In this document: in pieces, positions 8,131 through 17,890 of the stretch
Layout of the letters: every line of letters begins with the position of its first letter
Position numbering within the stretch: position 1 is the stretch's first letter
NCBI GenBank assembly: GCA_050733935.1
Contig: JBOHUC010000024.1
Location: 11,437-75,436 of the forward strand
DNA from: JBOHUC01 sp050733935
GTDB lineage: Bacteria > Eisenbacteria > RBG-16-71-46 > DASYSL01
DNA length: 64,000 nucleotides
Direction of reading: 5' to 3'
Notes under the pieces: generated by a model
Databases searched by the model: none
What the model was told of the DNA's origin: nothing
Seen by the model: only the letters and a program-made list of their open reading frames with translations
Position numbers and translations under genes: made by a program

Positions 8131-9003
8131 ATGACCAAAGAGACCCAGGCTCACCCGCTCCCCGGAATTCTCGGGCTGTTCCTCTTCCTCGGACTACTCG
8201 CCGTGTCGACCTGGTTCGTGTTCCGGGCATCGCCGATCGAGCCTTACGTGCTGTCCGTGTCGCTCGGGATCTTCGGGTTCCTCGTGGCCACCCTGGTGCT
8301 GAACGGTCTTTTCACCGTGCAGCCGAACCAGGCGGTGGTGCTGATCCTGCTCGGCAACTACAGCGGGACTGTGCGCACGCCCGGCTGGTGGTTCACGAAT
8401 CCGATCATGAGCAAGAAGCGCGTGTCCCTCCGCGTCCACTCGCTGAACGGCGAGAAGCTCAAAGTGAACGACCAGGATGGGAATCCGGTCGAGATTGCCG
8501 CCGTCACGGTGTGGCGCGTGCGCGACTCGGCGCAGGCCATCTTCGACGTGGAGAAATATGTGGAGTTCGTCGCGGTCCAGAGCGAGACCTGCGTTCGCCA
8601 TCTGGCGAGCCAGTATCCGTACGATTCGCACGACGACGTCACCTTGTCGTTGCGCGGCAGCATGGACCAGATCGCCGACACGTTGAGCACGGAGCTCCAG
8701 ACGCGCCTCGACAAGGCCGGCGTCGAAGTGATCGAAGCGCGACTCTCCCACCTCGCGTACGGGCCGGAGATCGCAAGCGCGATGCTGCGCCGCCAGCAGG
8801 CGGGAGCGGTCGTTGCCGCCCGCATGCGGATCGTGGACGGCGCGGTCGGAATGGTCGAGATGGCGCTCGAGCGGCTCGCCCAGCGGCACACGGTCGAGTT
8901 CGACGAGGAGAAGAAGGCGGCCATGGTCTCGAACCTGCTCGTCGTCCTGTGCAGCGAGCAAGCGGCAAGCCCGGTCATCAACGCAGGGACGCTTCACACC
9001 TAG
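8131..9003 (+). CDS. SPFH (band 7/stomatin-like) domain membrane protein
   Basis: 290 aa. Two hydrophobic segments at the N-terminus (GILGLFLFLGLLAVSTWFVF and the segment around VSLGIFGFLVATLVLNG) anchor it. The SPFH domain follows, recognisable from FTVQPNQAVVLILLGNYSG, TPGWWFTNP and the conserved ITVxW-like strand AAVTVWRVRDS. It ends with a helical region after ARLSHLAYGPEIASAML. SPFH proteins assemble large membrane scaffolds. It is the first gene of an operon with a ribbon-helix-helix protein and a small membrane protein; this trio is seen in other bacteria, but its job is not established. Confidence 0.88.
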   Translation: MTKETQAHPLPGILGLFLFLGLLAVSTWFVFRASPIEPYVLSVSLGIFGFLVATLVLNGLFTVQPNQAVVLILLGNYSGTVRTPGWWFTNPIMSKKRVSLRVHSLNGEKLKVNDQDGNPVEIAAVTVWRVRDSAQAIFDVEKYVEFVAVQSETCVRHLASQYPYDSHDDVTLSLRGSMDQIADTLSTELQTRLDKAGVEVIEARLSHLAYGPEIASAMLRRQQAGAVVAARMRIVDGAVGMVEMALERLAQRHTVEFDEEKKAAMVSNLLVVLCSEQAASPVINAGTLHT

Positions 9004-9042
9004 CCCGAGAACGGGCGAAAGGATCGGGACGGAACGACGATC

Positions 9043-9258
9043 ATGGCACTGCGAAAGGCATTCCTGCTCCGGGTGACGCCCGAGCTCCATGAGGCCCTCG
9101 AAAAGTGGGCCGCGGACGAGCTGAGGAGCGTCAACGGGCAGATCGAGTACCTTCTCTCGCAGGCCGTGAAGCAAGCCGGCCGGGAGCGACGCCGCGCCCG
9201 GACCGGCCCGGAGAATGACGAGTCGCGGCCGCAAGGCTCGAAAGAGGAGACGTCATGA
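9043..9258 (+). CDS. Arc-like ribbon-helix-helix DNA-binding protein
   Basis: 71 aa. KAFLLRVTPELHEALEKWA followed by VNGQIEYLLSQAVKQ matches the beta strand plus two helices of Arc/MetJ-type repressors: the strand residues contact DNA as a dimer. A basic, acidic-ending tail of about 25 residues follows. It lies 39 bp after the SPFH gene and overlaps the next gene by ATGA. It may bind the paired GATATC sites in the operon promoter; alternatively it is a protein-binding adaptor of the SPFH scaffold. The latter two points are inference. Confidence 0.8.
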   Translation: MALRKAFLLRVTPELHEALEKWAADELRSVNGQIEYLLSQAVKQAGRERRRARTGPENDESRPQGSKEETS

Positions 9259-9518
9259 CCCAGATCAAGGTGTACCCGGCGCCCTGGATGCGGTGGTTCG
9301 TCGTCGCGCTTCTCGTTCCGGTCTGGGGCTTCATCACCTACGGCACGTTCTTCCAGACCGGCGAGGAGCGCGTCCCGATCTTCATGTGGGTGTTCATCAC
9401 GGTCATCTTCGTATTCGTCGGGACCATGCTGTTCCTGGGCGGCGCGCGGCGGATGCCCACGCACGTGCTCGAGGTGGACGACGAGGACATCAGGCGATTG
9501 CTCGGCAAGGGCAAGTAG
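9255..9518 (+). CDS. Small two-helix membrane protein
   Basis: 87 aa with two transmembrane helices, WFVVALLVPVWGFITYGTF and the segment FMWVFITVIFVFVGTMLFLG, and a short cytosolic tail ending in DDEDIRRLLGKGK. No family is recognised. The ATGA overlap with the ribbon-helix-helix gene and the spacing from the SPFH gene place it in the same operon, so it may be a component of the SPFH membrane complex. Confidence 0.75.
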   Translation: MTQIKVYPAPWMRWFVVALLVPVWGFITYGTFFQTGEERVPIFMWVFITVIFVFVGTMLFLGGARRMPTHVLEVDDEDIRRLLGKGK

Positions 9519-9546
9519 CGGACACCGTCACACGGGGAACGAAGCG

Positions 9547-10525
<979 letters not shown>

Positions 10526-10533
<8 letters not shown>

Positions 10534-11743
10534 TTCCCGCCGCCCCGAGTGGCTTCCGGTCGCCCGCTTCGAGACGTTTCGGACGCTCAGGCGGGGGGAC
10601 TTCATCGTCACCCTTCTCATCATGCCGCTCATCATCGTGGGCGTTTCGTTCGGCGTGAACGTTCTCACGAAGCGCGCGAGCCGGCCGGCGAAGGTTGCGC
10701 TCGTCTCCGAGTCGCCGCTCCTCACCCTGGGCACGGCCCCGTTCGACTCGATCGAAGGAATCGCGCTCGTGCGCGTCAGCGGAGCGGCCGCCACGCCCGA
10801 ATCGCTCGCCCGCGCGGTCGACACGAAGGCGCTCGATGGTGCGATCCTGGTTCCGGCACGTTTCGCAGCCGACGACTCCGTCCGGCTCATCGTCCGGCGT
10901 GCGGATCCATCGTGGGTACGGCGCGTGCACGATCCTTTCCGGGTCGCGGCACGCCACGCGCGGGCCGTCGACGCGGGGCTCGCGCGCGAGATCGCGACGG
11001 CGCTCGACGATCCGGTGAAGCTCGCGCAGTCCCCGACGCAGCCCTCGGGTGGAACCGAGCGGGCGGACCGCGCTGTGGCGTTCGCCCTCGCGGTCCTGCT
11101 CCTGAGCACGATTTACGCGACGGCGGCCTATCTTGCGGTCGGGATTACGGGAGAGAAACAGGCACGCGCGACCGAGGTGATCATCTCCGCGATTCGCCCG
11201 CAGGCCTGGATGGACGGCAAGCTGATCGCGTTCACCGCACTCGGTCTGCTTCAGCTCGTGGTCTGGGCCGCCTCGCTCGCGGCGATCGCCATCTTCATGT
11301 CGTGGTGGAAACTGCCGCCGGTCGATCCGGTCGCGCTCGCGACGAACCTGGCCTTCGCGGTGCTCGGGTTTGCGTTCTACGTTGCGCTCTTCGCGGCCAT
11401 CCTCGCGACGATCAAAGACCTTCAGTCGACGTCGAAGTTCCAGGCCTACCTGTACTTCCTGCCGGTCATCCCGCTTCTGTTCCTCGATCCGGTGGTGGAC
11501 AACCCGGAGTCCACGCTTGCGATCGTGCTCTCCTGGTTCCCGGCGTTCTCTCCGATGCTCATGCCGGCACGGCTCGCACTGCACGCCGCGGCCTGGTGGG
11601 AGGTCGCGGGCGCGCTCGTGCTCCTTGCGTTCGCGACGTATCTCATGCGCCTCGCGGCCGGGCACGCGTTCCGGATCGGGATGCTCATGTACGGGAAGGA
11701 AGTGAGCCTGCCCGAGCTCGTGCGCTGGGCACGAACCGAGTAG
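10526..11743 (+). CDS. ABC-2 type permease (NatB-like)
   Basis: 405 aa from the GTG at 10526, which follows GAGGAGG and lies inside the end of the ATPase gene. One N-terminal helix (FIVTLLIMPLIIVGVSFGV), a soluble outer domain of about 150 residues, then five or six helices with the family hallmark GEKQARATEVIISAIRPQAWMDGK between the first two of them. This is the ABC-2/NatB architecture. The outer domain DSIEGIALVRVSGAAATPES recalls the substrate-facing domain of NatB. It is the partner of the upstream ATPase. Confidence 0.92.
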
Positions 11744-11781
11744 CGAGTTGGCGGGCGGCGGCGGGCGCGACCGCCGCGACG

Positions 11782-12270
11782 TCAGCGCGCGGCGGGAACG
11801 GTTGCGAGAGTGGTGAGCGCTTCTCCGGCCACGCGGTAGGTCGTCCAGTCGTCGAGCGGCACCGCACCGAGCGATTTGTAGAACGCGATCGAGGGTTCGT
11901 TCCAGTCGAGCACCGCCCACTCGAGACGTCCCCCGCCCCGCTCGAGCGCAAGAACGGCAAGCCGCGCGAGAAGCGCGCGCCCCACGCCCCGGCCCCGTGC
12001 TTCCGGAAGCACGAAGAGATCCTCGAGCCACAGGCCGGGCTTGCCGAGAAACGTCGAATACGTCGGGAAGAAAAGTGCGTACCCCACCGGCTGCTCTTCC
12101 AGGGACGCGACGAGCGCTTCCGCGCAGGGGCGCGGTCCGAAGAGCGCACGTTCGAGGTCCGCTTCGGTCGCGACCAGCGTGTGCTGGAGCTTTTCGTAGA
12201 CCGAGAGCGCCTGAACGAGGCGATGGAGCAGGGGAACGTCGGCCGGCGTGGCCGCCGCGATGCGGATCAC
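11782..12270 (-). CDS. GNAT N-acetyltransferase (SSAT/thialysine type)
   Basis: 162 aa. WLEDLFVLPEARGRGVGRALL holds the strand 4 and R-G-x-G-x-G/A loop, followed by WAVLDWNEPSIAFYKSLGA, the typical GNAT C-terminal W-N-x-x-A-x-x-F/Y-Y segment. The overall match is to diamine and thialysine acetyltransferases, with YEKLQHTLVATEADL in the N-terminal part. It follows the acyl-CoA dehydrogenase gene by only 4 bp on the same strand, so the two are one operon. Physiological substrate unknown. Confidence 0.9.
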   Translation of the reverse strand: MIRIAAATPADVPLLHRLVQALSVYEKLQHTLVATEADLERALFGPRPCAEALVASLEEQPVGYALFFPTYSTFLGKPGLWLEDLFVLPEARGRGVGRALLARLAVLALERGGGRLEWAVLDWNEPSIAFYKSLGAVPLDDWTTYRVAGEALTTLATVPAAR

Positions 12271-12274
12271 CGTC

Positions 12275-13615
12275 TCAGGCTCCGCGAACGGCCGAGAGCT
12301 TGGGGTCCTTGGCCTTCACCTCGCCGCCTTCGGTCGAGAGATTTGCGCCCGCTGCGGCCGAAGACTCCGCGCTTGCGGCCGCGAGCTTCTGCGCCTCGAC
12401 GGTCGCAGGGTCGTTGTAGCCCTTCTGCACTTCGCGGGGAATGTAGGCCTCGAGGAGCTGGGTCAGCGCCGCGGTCTCCTTGACCAGGTTCCGCGCGACG
12501 ACCATGCGCTGCACCTGGTTCGTGCCTTCGTAGATCTGCGTGATCTTCGCGTCCCGCATGTATTTCTCGATCGGATAGTCGCGCATGAAGCCGTAGCCGC
12601 CGAACACCTGGACGGCGTCGGTCGTCACCTTCATGGCCGTCTCCGTCGCGTAGAGCTTCGCCATCGCGGCCATCTTGTTCGCCGTCGGAAGCTTCTTGTC
12701 GAGCGCGGTCGCACTCGCGTACACGAGCTGGCGCGCCGCCTCGATCTGGGTGGCCATGTCGGAGAGCAGCTGCTGGATCATCTGGAACGAGTTGATGGAC
12801 TGGCCGAACTGCTGGCGGCGCGCAGAGTAGACCATCGCGTACTCGAGCGCGCCCTGCGCGAGCCCCAGGCCCTGAGCCGCCACGCCGGGGCGCGCGAGAT
12901 CGAGCGTGCCCATCGCGTGATGGAAGCCGAAGCCCGGTTGCCCTCCGAGGAGATGCGCGGTTTCGACCCGGACGTCCTTGAAGTGGGTCTCGACGACGGG
13001 GACACAGCGGATCCCCATCTTGTCTTCGACCTTCCCGACCGTGAAGCCCGGCGTTCCCTTCTCGACCAGGAACGCGGAGATACGGCGCGACTTCGACGCC
13101 GGATCGGAGACCGCGAAGACCGTGTAGAGATCCGCGGCGCCGCCGTTCGTCGTCCACTTCTTCTCGCCGTTCAGAACCCAACCGTCGCCTGCGGGTTTCG
13201 CATCGAGGCGGAGGCTCGCCGCGTCCGAGCCCGCGAACTTTTCGGAGAGACAGAATGCGATGAGCTTCTCCCCGCTCGCGATCTTCGGCAGCCAGCGCTT
13301 CTTCTGCTCCTCGGTCGCTCCGACGAGGATCGGGAACGAGCCGAGCGCGTTCACGCAGTACATGACGCCGACGCCGCCGCACGCGCGCGAGAGTTGCTCG
13401 ATCACGAGACAGAGATCGAGCACTGTGCCGCCGGCCCCGCCGTATTCCTTGGGGATCCAGACGCTGAAGAATCCAGCCTCGGCGAGCGCGTCCTTGATTT
13501 CCCACGGATACTCCTGGAGATCGTCGTATTTCTTCGCGAGCGGACGCACGACCTTCTCGGCCACCTGGCGGGCCTTCTCCTGCCACATGCGATTCTGGTC
13601 GTTCAGGAACGGCAT
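12275..13615 (-). CDS. Acyl-CoA dehydrogenase
   Basis: 446 aa from the ATG at 13615 (AGGA upstream); an upstream in-frame ATG overlaps a terminator hairpin. This is an FAD-dependent acyl-CoA dehydrogenase performing alpha,beta-oxidation. KEYGGAGGTVLDLCLVIEQL, CLSEKFAGSDAASLRLDA, KKWTTNGG and TDAVQVFGGYGFMRDYP are the family blocks, and the Glu in YEGTNQVQRMVVARN is the catalytic base position. A roughly 45-residue Ala-rich charged tail after the usual C-terminus is extra. Co-transcribed with the GNAT gene; chain-length specificity cannot be read. Confidence 0.95.
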   Translation of the reverse strand: MPFLNDQNRMWQEKARQVAEKVVRPLAKKYDDLQEYPWEIKDALAEAGFFSVWIPKEYGGAGGTVLDLCLVIEQLSRACGGVGVMYCVNALGSFPILVGATEEQKKRWLPKIASGEKLIAFCLSEKFAGSDAASLRLDAKPAGDGWVLNGEKKWTTNGGAADLYTVFAVSDPASKSRRISAFLVEKGTPGFTVGKVEDKMGIRCVPVVETHFKDVRVETAHLLGGQPGFGFHHAMGTLDLARPGVAAQGLGLAQGALEYAMVYSARRQQFGQSINSFQMIQQLLSDMATQIEAARQLVYASATALDKKLPTANKMAAMAKLYATETAMKVTTDAVQVFGGYGFMRDYPIEKYMRDAKITQIYEGTNQVQRMVVARNLVKETAALTQLLEAYIPREVQKGYNDPATVEAQKLAAASAESSAAAGANLSTEGGEVKAKDPKLSAVRGA

Positions 13616-13659
13616 CGGAGTCCTCTCGGGCAAGCAAGGATCGGAAGGTGGGGGCAACG

Positions 13660-13693
13660 AAAAAGCCGCCGGCATGATAGCACAGCCGGCGGC
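13660..13693 (-). terminator. Rho-independent terminator of the Rieske/lipoprotein operon
   Basis: On the minus strand GCCGCCGGC (13693-13685) pairs with GCCGGCGGC (13673-13665) and is followed by TTTTT. It lies 38 bp after the small lipoprotein gene and upstream of the acyl-CoA dehydrogenase start. Confidence 0.85.
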
Positions 13694-13730
13694 CTCGAAG
13701 CCTCGGGGGCACTACCGTCACCGGGGCGTC

Positions 13731-13889
13731 TCAGAACCAGATCGGGCCCGTTCCGATCGACACGCTTCCATACGGGCCGCCGCCGTATCCTCCGCGGATC
13801 GGGACCGAGATTCCGACCGATCCGTAGCAGCCGGCGAGCGCGATCACGGTCAGCGTGACGACAAGCAGAAGACGAAATGAAGTGCGCAT
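13731..13889 (-). CDS. Small lipoprotein, 52 aa
   Basis: Below the usual size cut-off but well supported. The ATG at 13889 follows AAAGGAG, the N-terminus MRTSFRLLLVV is a signal sequence, and VIALAGC is a lipobox, with Cys21 as the first mature residue. The mature 32 residues are Gly-rich (RGGYGGGPYGS) and end in IWF. It follows the Rieske gene by 35 bp on the same strand and is closed by a strong terminator. No function is recognised. Confidence 0.72.
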   Translation of the reverse strand: MRTSFRLLLVVTLTVIALAGCYGSVGISVPIRGGYGGGPYGSVSIGTGPIWF

Positions 13890-13924
13890 GATCGGCTCCT
13901 TTCAGAACCGCCCAGGGCCGCGTG

Positions 13925-14236
13925 TCAGTCCGGCAGCGTCAGGTAGAGTCCATCCTGCTGTTCCACAATCGGGTACGTGCGCAGGTCGCGCCCCGGAACG
14001 GTCTCGCATCGGCCGGTCGGAAGTTCGAACTGCCATCCATGCCATGGACACGTGACGAGCAGTCCCTCGAGATATCCCTCGTGCAGCGGACCCTGGCGAT
14101 GCGGACACTCGTTCGAAATCGCGTAGTGAGTTCCGTTCGCGTTGAAGACCGCGATCGCAACTCCTCCCTCCTCGATCAATCGGGACTGACCGGGGGCGAT
14201 TTCTCCCGGACTTGCGATCCGGACCGTGCGTGACAT
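13925..14236 (-). CDS. Rieske [2Fe-2S] ferredoxin-like protein
   Basis: 103 aa. The cluster ligands are Cys44 and His46 in ECPHRQGPL, and Cys63 and His66 in TCPWHGWQF, the two canonical C-x-H and C-x-x-H boxes of Rieske ferredoxins. There is no signal peptide or membrane anchor, so it is a soluble electron carrier resembling NirD/dioxygenase ferredoxins. First gene of a two-gene unit with the 52-aa lipoprotein and divergent from the glutamate dehydrogenase gene. Its redox partner is not in the window. Confidence 0.93.
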   Translation of the reverse strand: MSRTVRIASPGEIAPGQSRLIEEGGVAIAVFNANGTHYAISNECPHRQGPLHEGYLEGLLVTCPWHGWQFELPTGRCETVPGRDLRTYPIVEQQDGLYLTLPD

Positions 14237-14360
14237 GGGGGTTCATTCCCTGCGGTGGAGGTGTAGGATGGGTTTCCCGGGGGTCGGCGCGCCGACCTCC
14301 GTGCGCGCGCCGGCCGCATCCTATCCAATGCACCTCCATGGTCTCAACCTCGGAGGCATC

Positions 14361-15638
14361 ATGAGCACCACCGCCCCGACCGCTCCTCGTCGCTCCACCG
14401 GCCATTCCCCGTTCCAGGCGGCGAACGCGCTGTTCGATCGCGCCGCCGAGAAGCTCGACCTCGATCCCGCGATGCGCGCGATGTTGCGCGCGCCACAGCG
14501 CGAGATCGGCGTGCGGGTGTCGTTCGAGCGCGACGACGGTGTCTTCGAGACCGTCGCGGGCTATCGCGTTCAGCACAACGACGCCCGGGGGCCGTTCAAG
14601 GGGGGAATCCGTTATCACCCGGCGGTGGATCTGGACGAGGTGCGCGCACTGGCGGCCCTCATGACGTGGAAGACGGCCCTCGCCGATCTTCCGTTCGGCG
14701 GGGCGAAGGGCGGGATCGCAATCGATCCGAAGCCTCTCTCGCGCGGCGAGCTCGAGCATCTGACACGCGCGTACACGCGCGCGATTGGTCCCCTGATCGG
14801 ACCCAAGGTCGACGTGCCGGCTCCGGACGTGAACACGACACCACAGATCATGGGGTGGCTCGCGGACGAGTTCGGGCGCATGTGCGGCGAGTGGTCGCCT
14901 GCGGTCGTGACCGGGAAGCCGATCGAAGCGGGCGGCTCGCTCGGACGGACCGAGGCCACCGGGCGCGGGGCGGCACTCCTTGCGCGCGCGCAGGCGAAGC
15001 GGCAGGGCATCGAGATGCGCGGCGCCACGGCCGTGATCCAGGGCTTCGGAAACGCGGGCGCGTACGCCGCGCGGTTTCTCTCCGAAATGGGCGTGCGCGT
15101 GCTGGCGGCCGGCAATTCGCGTGCGTCGCTCCACAACGAGCGGGGCATCGACGTCGAGGAGCTGATCGGCCACGACGCGCGTACCGGTGGCCTCGCAGGC
15201 TTCGGCGGCGCGGGACCGGTCGGGCACGCGGACCTCCTCGCGATCGAGTGCGACATTCTCGTGCCCGCGGCACTCGGGGATGCGATCGACGAGACGAACG
15301 TGGGACGGCTCAAGACGCGTCTCATCGTCGAGGCCGCGAACCACCCGATCACGCCGGCGGCCGATGCCGAGCTCGAGCGGCGCGGCATTCCTGTGATTCC
15401 GGACATCCTCGCGAACGCGGGCGGCGTGACCGTGAGCTACTTCGAGTGGGTGCAGAACCTCCAGCAGCAGCAGTGGACCGAGGAGCACGTGAACGCGGCG
15501 CTCGCCGCCGTGCTCGATCGGGCCTACGAAGCGGTGTCGAAGCGTGCTTCCGAAGCGCGCGTGTCGTTGCGCACGGCGGCGTTCATGGTCGCGATCGAGC
15601 GGGTCGCGGCGGCGGCCCGCGCGCGGGGTGCGGCCTGA
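14361..15638 (+). CDS. Glutamate dehydrogenase (Glu/Leu/Phe/Val family)
   Basis: 425 aa. The ATG at 14361 has GGAGG just upstream; earlier in-frame ATGs lack a site. GPFKGGIRYHP (Lys80), MTWKTALADLPFGGAKGG (Lys104 and catalytic Lys116) and VPAPDVNT bind glutamate/2-oxoglutarate, and the second domain holds the Rossmann loop GFGNAGAYAA. Length and motifs fit bacterial hexameric glutamate dehydrogenase (reversible oxidative deamination), although leucine specificity cannot be ruled out. The 124-bp intergenic region to the divergent Rieske gene holds TAGGAT at 14264-14269 as a possible -10. Confidence 0.94.
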   Translation: MSTTAPTAPRRSTGHSPFQAANALFDRAAEKLDLDPAMRAMLRAPQREIGVRVSFERDDGVFETVAGYRVQHNDARGPFKGGIRYHPAVDLDEVRALAALMTWKTALADLPFGGAKGGIAIDPKPLSRGELEHLTRAYTRAIGPLIGPKVDVPAPDVNTTPQIMGWLADEFGRMCGEWSPAVVTGKPIEAGGSLGRTEATGRGAALLARAQAKRQGIEMRGATAVIQGFGNAGAYAARFLSEMGVRVLAAGNSRASLHNERGIDVEELIGHDARTGGLAGFGGAGPVGHADLLAIECDILVPAALGDAIDETNVGRLKTRLIVEAANHPITPAADAELERRGIPVIPDILANAGGVTVSYFEWVQNLQQQQWTEEHVNAALAAVLDRAYEAVSKRASEARVSLRTAAFMVAIERVAAAARARGAA

Positions 15639-15641
15639 GCG

Positions 15642-16994
15642 GTGGCGGCACGAGACGTCCGCCGTAAGGTCACGTTCCCGGCAGCCCGGGGCCTCCTGCG
15701 GGTTCTCGCGAGCCTTGCGATCACGGCTCTGGCGGCGCTTCCCGGCTGCGGCCCCGGTGCGGAGGACGCGGGGCGCCCGCCGCCTCTTCGCGTGCTCCTC
15801 CCTCCCGGCGAACGTCCGTTCTGGGAGCCGCTCGCCCGCACCTTCGAGCATGCGAACCCGGGGATACGAGTTCTTCTCGTCGAGGGACCCCAGCCCACGG
15901 ACCTGCGCGAGAACCTGTACACCGCATCCCTCCTGGCCCGCGATCCGACGTTCGACCTCGTCTATCTCGACGTCACCTGGACTCCCAAGTTCGCGGCCGC
16001 GGGGTGGCTCCTTCCGCTCGACGACCGACTCGGCACATTTGGTCGCGCACGATTCCTCCCCGAAGCACTCGACGCAGGCGTGTATCGGGATCAGCTGTAT
16101 CGCATCCCCGTGCGCACGGACATGGGCCTCCTGTTCTATCGACGGGACTGGCTCGATTCCGCCGGCATCGCGCCGCCGACGACCTTCGACGAGCTCCTGC
16201 GTGCGGCCCGGGCGTTTCACGATCCTCCCGCGCGCTTCGGCTACGTGTGGCAGGGCAGGCAGTACGAAGGCCTCGTGTGCAACTACCTCGAGGTCCTGCA
16301 CGGGTTCGGCGGAGCCTGGACCGACGCTCGCACCGGGGAGGTCGCGCTCGATCACGCGCCGGCGATTGCCGCGCTCCGATTTCTCCGCTCCACGCTCGGC
16401 GCGGCGGGAGTGTCTCCACGCGGCGTGACCACCTACCAGGAAGAGGAGAGTCGGCGGCTGTTCGCGGACGGGCGAGCGGCTTTCCTGCGCAACTGGACCT
16501 ACGTGTGGCGCCTCTTGCAGCGCGAAGATTCCCGTGTCCGCGGACGCGTGGGCGTCACGCTTCTGCCGCGCGACTCGGCAGGCCGTCCGGCGGGAACCCT
16601 CGGAGGGTGGGGCCTCGGCATCTCGCGCTACAGCCGAAGCCCCGATCTCGCGTTCGCGTTCATCCTTCACGCAACAACGATCGAGAGCCAGCGCGCGCTC
16701 TGCGAGCCGACCGGTTACGCGCCCTCGATCCTCGCCGCGTACGAGGATTCCACCCTCCTCGCGGCCAACCCCTTCCTCGCTCACTTTCGCACGTTGCATG
16801 CCGGAGCCGTGGCGCGGCCGGCCCTTCCCCGTTACGCGCTCGCTTCCGACGTGCTGCAGCGGCATCTGAGCGCGGCTCTCGCCGGACTCGCCGACCCGGC
16901 CGACGCGCTGCGAGATGCCGCTCGCGAGACTCGAATGCTCCTCGGGGACGGGAGCGTCGGGAGCGCGGCCGGAACCGGAACGAGGACTCGATGA
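15642..16994 (+). CDS. Sugar ABC transporter substrate-binding lipoprotein
   Basis: 450 aa from a GTG at 15642, 3 bp after the glutamate dehydrogenase stop. The signal peptide ends in a lipobox, LAALPGC. The mature protein has the class I extracellular solute-binding fold: FEHANPGIRVLLVEGPQPTD, FDLVYLDVTWTPKFAAAGWL, VRTDMGLLFYRRDWLDSAGI, FLRNWTYVWRLL, and GGWGLGISRYSRSPD. These match trehalose/maltose/glycerol-phosphate binding proteins. It is followed by two permease genes with 4-bp overlaps. Sugar identity unknown. Confidence 0.92.
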   Translation: MAARDVRRKVTFPAARGLLRVLASLAITALAALPGCGPGAEDAGRPPPLRVLLPPGERPFWEPLARTFEHANPGIRVLLVEGPQPTDLRENLYTASLLARDPTFDLVYLDVTWTPKFAAAGWLLPLDDRLGTFGRARFLPEALDAGVYRDQLYRIPVRTDMGLLFYRRDWLDSAGIAPPTTFDELLRAARAFHDPPARFGYVWQGRQYEGLVCNYLEVLHGFGGAWTDARTGEVALDHAPAIAALRFLRSTLGAAGVSPRGVTTYQEEESRRLFADGRAAFLRNWTYVWRLLQREDSRVRGRVGVTLLPRDSAGRPAGTLGGWGLGISRYSRSPDLAFAFILHATTIESQRALCEPTGYAPSILAAYEDSTLLAANPFLAHFRTLHAGAVARPALPRYALASDVLQRHLSAALAGLADPADALRDAARETRMLLGDGSVGSAAGTGTRTR

Positions 16995-17890
16995 CGCCCC
17001 CGTCGTCACGCCGTCGCGAGGAATCGTGGCAGCAGGCACTCCTCCTGGCGCCGGGAGCGATCCTGATCGCAGTGGTCGTCGCGCTACCGATCGCACGCGT
17101 GCTTCAGCTCTCCGCAAGCCGGGTCGAGCTCGCCGAGGGAATCGTCCTTCGCTGGGCGGGCCTCGAGCCGACGTTTCGGCTCTGGCAGGACGGACGGTGG
17201 TGGGCGGCGCTCCGCAACACGCTCGTGTTCGCGCTGTCCTCGGTCGCAATCGAAATGGTGCTCGGAACGGCGATGGCCCTGGTCCTTCATCGGACGTTTC
17301 GCGGGCGCGGTGCGGTGCGGGCTCTCGCCGTGCTCCCGTGGGCGCTGCCCACGGCCGTCATGGCCCTCGCGTGGGCCTGGATCTTCAATGATTCGTTCGG
17401 AGTCGCGAACGATCTCCTGGGACGCATCGGCCTCGCCCGGGAACCGATCGCATGGCTCGCGCAGCCGTTCACGGCCATGTTCGCGTTGGTCGTCGCGGAC
17501 GCGTGGAAGACCACGCCGTTCGTCGCCCTGATCGTGCTGGCGGGGCTCGCTTCGATCCCGCAGGACCTCGTGGATGCGGCACGCGTCGACGGGCTCCCGC
17601 CGCACCGGATCTTCACGCGCGTGATCCTTCCCCTTCTTGCGCCCTCGCTCGTCATCGCGGCGGCCTTTCGGCTCGTGCAGGCCTTCGGCGCGTTCGATCT
17701 CGTCTATGTCATGACCGGTGGCGGACCGGGCGGATCCACCGAGACCGTGTCCCTGTACGCGTACCAGAACTATTTCCGCTACCTGGACTTCGGATACGGA
17801 TCGACGATCGCGGTTCAGGGCGCGCTCATCGTCGCCCTCCTCGCGTACGCGATTACGCGGCTCGGGCCGCGCGCGGAGGATCGAACGTGA
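16991..17890 (+). CDS. Sugar ABC transporter permease (MalF/UgpA-like)
   Basis: 299 aa, ATG overlapping the previous stop (ATGA). Six transmembrane helices and the EAA loop LVDAARVDGLPPHRIFTRVI, where the Gly contacts the ATPase, define a carbohydrate-type (CUT1) permease. LVYVMTGGGPGGSTETVSLY is the family's conserved periplasmic segment. It pairs with the downstream MalG-like permease. Upstream in-frame codons do not resemble protein, which supports this start. Confidence 0.94.
   Translation: MTPPSSRRREESWQQALLLAPGAILIAVVVALPIARVLQLSASRVELAEGIVLRWAGLEPTFRLWQDGRWWAALRNTLVFALSSVAIEMVLGTAMALVLHRTFRGRGAVRALAVLPWALPTAVMALAWAWIFNDSFGVANDLLGRIGLAREPIAWLAQPFTAMFALVVADAWKTTPFVALIVLAGLASIPQDLVDAARVDGLPPHRIFTRVILPLLAPSLVIAAAFRLVQAFGAFDLVYVMTGGGPGGSTETVSLYAYQNYFRYLDFGYGSTIAVQGALIVALLAYAITRLGPRAEDRT

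Noticed and set aside
13902..17249. 1115-codon minus-strand open frame
   Set aside because: It runs antisense through glutamate dehydrogenase and the sugar transporter, has Arg/Gly/Pro-rich composition without domains, and is a shadow.
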